This document shows positions 34,492 through 36,613 of a stretch of 36,613 nt of DNA, piece by piece (the stretch's first letter is position 1; each line of letters opens with the position of its first letter). Below the pieces are notes generated by a model. That model did not search any database and was not told the origin of the DNA. It saw only the letters and a list, made by a program, of their open reading frames with translations. The DNA comes from CAZUQH01 sp964622465 (GTDB lineage Bacteria; CG03; CAZUQH01), in the NCBI GenBank assembly GCA_964622465.1, contig CAZUQH010000007.1:1-36613 (forward strand), written 5' to 3'. The position numbers and the translations under genes were made by a program.

Positions 34492-34519
34492 ATTATACAC
34501 CATTAGGAGAGTTTTGCAA
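34492..34519 (-). promoter_or_regulatory. Promoter of dnaX-recR, leaderless type
   Basis: TTGCAA (34514-34519), 16-bp spacer and perfect TATAAT (34492-34497), which ends nine bases before the dnaX ATG at 34482. Confidence 0.7.
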
Positions 34520-34613
34520 GTATTCTCAAGCGCAAGGGAAAGCGCAGGTGAGGGCACTACCGAGGATACTATGCAAATAGATATGTACGCTGCATACTAA
34601 TGTGTACCCGCCC

Positions 34614-34682
34614 GGGACGGACGCTCCTTTCACTGGGTCCGTATGCTACTTTGCTGGGTTCCTAAAAGGAGAAGTCCGTCCC
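34614..34682. repeat. 69-bp imperfect inverted repeat
   Basis: Outer arms GGGACGGAC (34614-34622) and GTCCGTCCC (34674-34682) plus inner arms CTCCTTT (34624-34630) and AAAGGAG (34665-34671) can form a stem of about 16 bp with a 34-nt loop. The loop holds two of the three CTGGGT(T)CC motifs. There is no U-run after it, so it is not a terminator. It may be a structured RNA or a dispersed repeat. Confidence 0.65.
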
Positions 34683-34729
34683 ATCCCTACCTCTGGGTCC
34701 AATTCTCTGCTGCCATAAAAATTACAAAC

Positions 34730-34766
34730 AAAAACCGGTAATTCGGCTCTTAGCGAACTACCGGTT
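34730..34766 (-). terminator. Intrinsic terminator after the XRE gene
   Basis: Minus-strand stem ACCGGTA (34759-34765) with TACCGGT (34734-34740), inner GTTCG/CGAAT pairing, followed by TTTTTG. It lies about 90 bp after the XRE gene stop. Confidence 0.75.
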
Positions 34767-34855
34767 CCATCATACTTTCTTCTGATTGTCGCTGGATCTT
34801 GTCCATTTTACCCCTGCCCTAAAATATTATCCGTGAAGCACCGCCTTATCTACCG

Positions 34856-35269
34856 CTATTTACCCTTTGACTTGACCCCGGAGGTCTGATAGAGCCGTGC
34901 AGCCAAATCCGCCAGCACCTTTATTTCCTCGGGTCCTTTACCTTTAAGTGACCTGCGCAAAAATTTGATAGCATCACTACGGGTTATCTTCCCTGTAGTG
35001 CCAAAATTGAACAATTCCCATATCTGTATATCAAGCGCTTTCGCCAGACGTGCAATCGTATCAAGGCTTGGGCCGCGGAGTCCATGTTCTATCGCACCAA
35101 CATGGTTGTCGCTCAGGCCTGCTTTTTCTGCCAGCTCTGCCTGCGTCATACCTTCCGCACGCCTCAAACGCTGTAACTGCCTTCCAAATTGTTTTCTGAT
35201 ATTACTGGACACCAGCAAGTCCCGTTCCAATCTCTTTGCCTTGAGACGACCGGAGAATGCTCCTGGCAA
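34856..35269 (-). CDS. XRE-family transcriptional regulator
   Basis: This 137-aa protein has an XRE helix-turn-helix at about 26-86: FGRQLQRLRRAEGMTQAELAEKAGLSDNHVGAIEHGLRGPSLDTIARLAKALDI. The rest (about 90-137) is a Lys-rich helical tail ending TSGVKSKGK, without a recognised ligand domain. It starts with TTG at 35269, supported by GAGGT six bases upstream. Its promoter at 35308-35336 is crossed by an inverted repeat (35321-35345), so autoregulation is likely. A terminator follows at 34730-34766, making it a single-gene unit. Confidence 0.85.
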   Translation of the reverse strand: MPGAFSGRLKAKRLERDLLVSSNIRKQFGRQLQRLRRAEGMTQAELAEKAGLSDNHVGAIEHGLRGPSLDTIARLAKALDIQIWELFNFGTTGKITRSDAIKFLRRSLKGKGPEEIKVLADLAARLYQTSGVKSKGK

Positions 35270-35307
35270 ATACTACCTCAAAACAACAAAAAGAGATTAG
35301 CCCGCAA

Positions 35308-35336
35308 ATTGTAACAGTTTCATAAGTGTGGCACAA
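35308..35336 (-). promoter_or_regulatory. Promoter of the XRE gene
   Basis: TTGTGC (35331-35336), 17-bp spacer and TACAAT (35308-35313). The predicted start is about 31 nt before the TTG start codon. Confidence 0.55.
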
Positions 35337-35345
35337 GACACTATG
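35321..35345. promoter_or_regulatory. Candidate operator over the XRE promoter
   Basis: An imperfect inverted repeat, CATAAGTGT (35321-35329) and ACACTATG (35338-35345), with one bulged A, surrounds the -35 box. The position suits repression by the XRE protein encoded downstream. Confidence 0.4.
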
Positions 35346-35434
35346 AGCATGGAAATCGATGTATTTTCTACACTCTGAGTGAGGATGGACATGGAAGGTA
35401 AATTTGAAAAGAAGGATTTTGACAGGTGTTGCGG

Positions 35435-35878
35435 CTACGCCTGATTCCTGGCGAGGACGAGCCGCTTCAGGCCATCTACGCAGAAACCGAAGCGCATCCA
35501 TTCGCATCCGGTACAGATACGCTCAACTACTGCTTCTGCGCCGTCACGCTGAACCACTTTTGCAAGTTGTGTGTATGCTTCACCTGCGGAAATAATCCTG
35601 TCGCCGGAAACTTGCAGCAATCCGAGCACTGCACGGTCCATTGACCTAACGTGTTTCCCGGCATCGTCGGACTTGCTGCATTTGCCTTCCCGCAAGTGTG
35701 GACAGCACGTGCAAATATCATCTGCATGGCATACCAGTTTAAGAGAGATATTCTGATTGGAGTGTATTGTTTTTGCAATCTGTGCGAAATTAGAAATAAA
35801 TTCACTGCTGTATCCAAGGCCGCGAAAGCCCTGAATACAAAGCAGGTGATGTCCGCGAATTGTGAGCGGTCCCTTCAC
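35435..35878 (-). CDS. DUF1284 family protein
   Basis: This 147-aa protein is recognised as DUF1284 by its opening IRGHHLLCIQGFRGLGYSSEFI. It has six more cysteines in CTCCPHLREGKCSK (about 57-70) and CTGCEWMRFGFC, which look like metal or iron-sulfur ligands. Family function is unknown. The start is GTG at 35878, overlapping the bioY stop as GTGA, so the two are translationally coupled. Its 164-bp downstream gap contains the XRE promoter. Confidence 0.85.
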   Translation of the reverse strand: MKGPLTIRGHHLLCIQGFRGLGYSSEFISNFAQIAKTIHSNQNISLKLVCHADDICTCCPHLREGKCSKSDDAGKHVRSMDRAVLGLLQVSGDRIISAGEAYTQLAKVVQRDGAEAVVERICTGCEWMRFGFCVDGLKRLVLARNQA

Positions 35879-36516
35879 TGTGGAGTTATGGATTTTGAGG
35901 AATCTATCTCGCCATTGTATGGCAGGCGCGGCAAGAGAGCGGTGCTTATACCGGCTGCGAGAAATGCTTTGAATATGTCAACAGGAATAAATGGAAGGAT
36001 TGCCATGTGCATCGTATCTGCAAAACCGGTATGCATGAGCATTACAAATTGAATTGCACCGCACAGGTATATCACGCCAACCGCAACCAGCATAAGCGCA
36101 ATTTGCGGAACCAGCCGACGGGATGAAACGTAACGGTCCGTGATACGTCCAAGAAAATATGCAGCAGGAATAAAACCAAGTATATACCCACCAGATGGAC
36201 CAAGGAGCACCGATGCGCCCATTGTACTTCCTGCAAACCACGGAATTCCTGCAAGGCCAAATCCAGCATAAAACACTTGACTCAACGCGCCAAAACCACC
36301 GCCGAGCAAAACACCCGAGAGCAAAACACCGAGCACCTGGCCGGTTACCGGAACCGGCGTAAATGGAAGATAGACGCGTAACTGTGCCAGTACGCCTGTT
36401 ACACATGCCATACCTACCGCAAACAAAACTTTATACGTTACACTTGTTCTTGCTCTCCACCTGAAACCTAACCAGCAACGATGCTGCCAATTATCAATCA
36501 CATCCACGATTTGCAT
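35875..36516 (-). CDS. bioY: Biotin transporter BioY (ECF S-component)
   Basis: This 213-aa integral membrane protein has about six helices. The BioY signatures are AQLRVYLPFTPVPVTGQVLGVLLSG and FAGSTMGASVLLGPSGGYILGFIPAAYFLG, followed by helices and IPVDIFKAFLAAGIS at the end. BioY binds biotin and imports it alone or with the EcfA/EcfT energy module, which is not encoded here. The first 25 residues (QIVDVIDNWQHRCWLGFRWRA) are a longer cytoplasmic N-terminus than usual; the ATG at 36516 has a GGAGGTAAG site, which supports it. No biotin biosynthesis genes are in the window. Upstream are two direct repeats (36574-36613). Confidence 0.92.
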   Translation of the reverse strand: MQIVDVIDNWQHRCWLGFRWRARTSVTYKVLFAVGMACVTGVLAQLRVYLPFTPVPVTGQVLGVLLSGVLLGGGFGALSQVFYAGFGLAGIPWFAGSTMGASVLLGPSGGYILGFIPAAYFLGRITDRYVSSRRLVPQIALMLVAVGVIYLCGAIQFVMLMHTGFADTMHMAILPFIPVDIFKAFLAAGISTALLPRLPYNGEIDSSKSITPQ

Positions 36517-36573
36517 TTTCTTACCTCCAATAAAATTTTCTCTCCAATCTAAAAAGTCAAAATTGGCGGTACC

Positions 36574-36613
36574 TTTTGGTTAAAATCCGAACTTTTTTTG
36601 ACGAAAATCCGGA
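36574..36613. repeat. Two 18-bp direct repeats upstream of bioY
   Basis: TTTTGGTTAAAATCCGAA (36574-36591) and TTTTGACGAAAATCCGGA (36596-36613) share 14 of 18 bases and are spaced 22 bp apart, two helical turns. They lie 58-97 bp from the bioY start and may be binding sites for a regulator. The second copy touches the window edge. Confidence 0.5.

Larger units (their letters stand above)
34483..34855. other. Intergenic region between the XRE gene and dnaX
   Basis: This 373-bp stretch holds no protein-coding gene that I can support. On the minus strand it contains the terminator at 34730-34766, three CTGGGTCC-type motifs (34633, 34654, 34693) around a 69-bp inverted repeat (34614-34682), and the dnaX promoter (34492-34519). 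Confidence 0.7.

Noticed and set aside
34614..34682. SRP (4.5S) RNA
   Set aside because: The hairpin lacks the conserved GGUCAGGUCCGGAAGG-type apical region and the length is wrong.

Overview
The window looks like a piece of chromosome from an uncultured, probably anaerobic, diderm bacterium. It carries a four-subunit pyruvate:ferredoxin oxidoreductase. It encodes several exported or outer-membrane-type proteins with signal peptides. Its household genes (dnaX, recR, ssb, cysK, bioY, csp, two tRNAs) are of ordinary bacterial type. Clear sigma70-like boxes (TTGACA / TATAAT) are easy to find. The mixture of TPR-tailed GT-C glycosyltransferases, a gliding/type-B-sorting-like C-terminal domain and LemA/TPM proteins recalls candidate phyla such as Omnitrophota or WOR-3, but the phylum cannot be fixed from sequence reading alone. 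Nearly every gene lies on the minus strand; only the GAF gene (7711-8208) is on plus. Gene order below follows plus-strand coordinates.

1-7600: glycosylation and processing. A nucleotidyltransferase-like C-terminal fragment is followed by two tandem paralogous GT-C/TPR glycosyltransferases, one intact and one broken by a one-base frameshift in a C-run. Then come a truncated OmpR-type winged helix, a DPM1-like GT2 (probable polyprenyl-phosphate sugar donor synthase), an inositol-monophosphatase-family enzyme and a RecB/Cas4-like PD-(D/E)XK nuclease with a four-cysteine cluster.

7711-18441: a GAF protein, then a minus-strand run reading ssb, a 943-aa Ig-like surface protein, a 1153-aa secreted protein with a C-terminal Ser-Asp-His hydrolase, an outer-membrane-type barrel, an SLBB/Wza-like export protein, a HlyD-like adaptor and a sugar nucleotidyltransferase. 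The five middle genes are packed with overlaps or tiny gaps and look like a surface export module. ssb is preceded by a 211-nt leader with two tandem intrinsic terminators.

18699-25354: lemA, a TPM-domain protein and a nucleotidyltransferase-fold protein. Then a unit reading tRNA-Ala, HypE/SelD-like AIR synthase, cysK and UPF0280, and an MdoH-like membrane glycosyltransferase.

25400-32104: a decayed ABC efflux operon in which three or more ancestral genes have collapsed into two chimeric ORFs, next to an outer-membrane barrel. Then a cold-shock gene with a strong promoter and a structured leader of about 186 nt, tRNA-Asn, and the porCDAB operon.

32159-36613: dnaX-recR, an XRE regulator with a probable operator over its own promoter, a DUF1284 protein and BioY.

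The most unexpected recurring signal is that dnaX, porC and the PD-(D/E)XK gene each have a good -35/-10 pair whose -10 box ends exactly nine bases before the ATG, without a Shine-Dalgarno sequence. This predicts leaderless transcripts.
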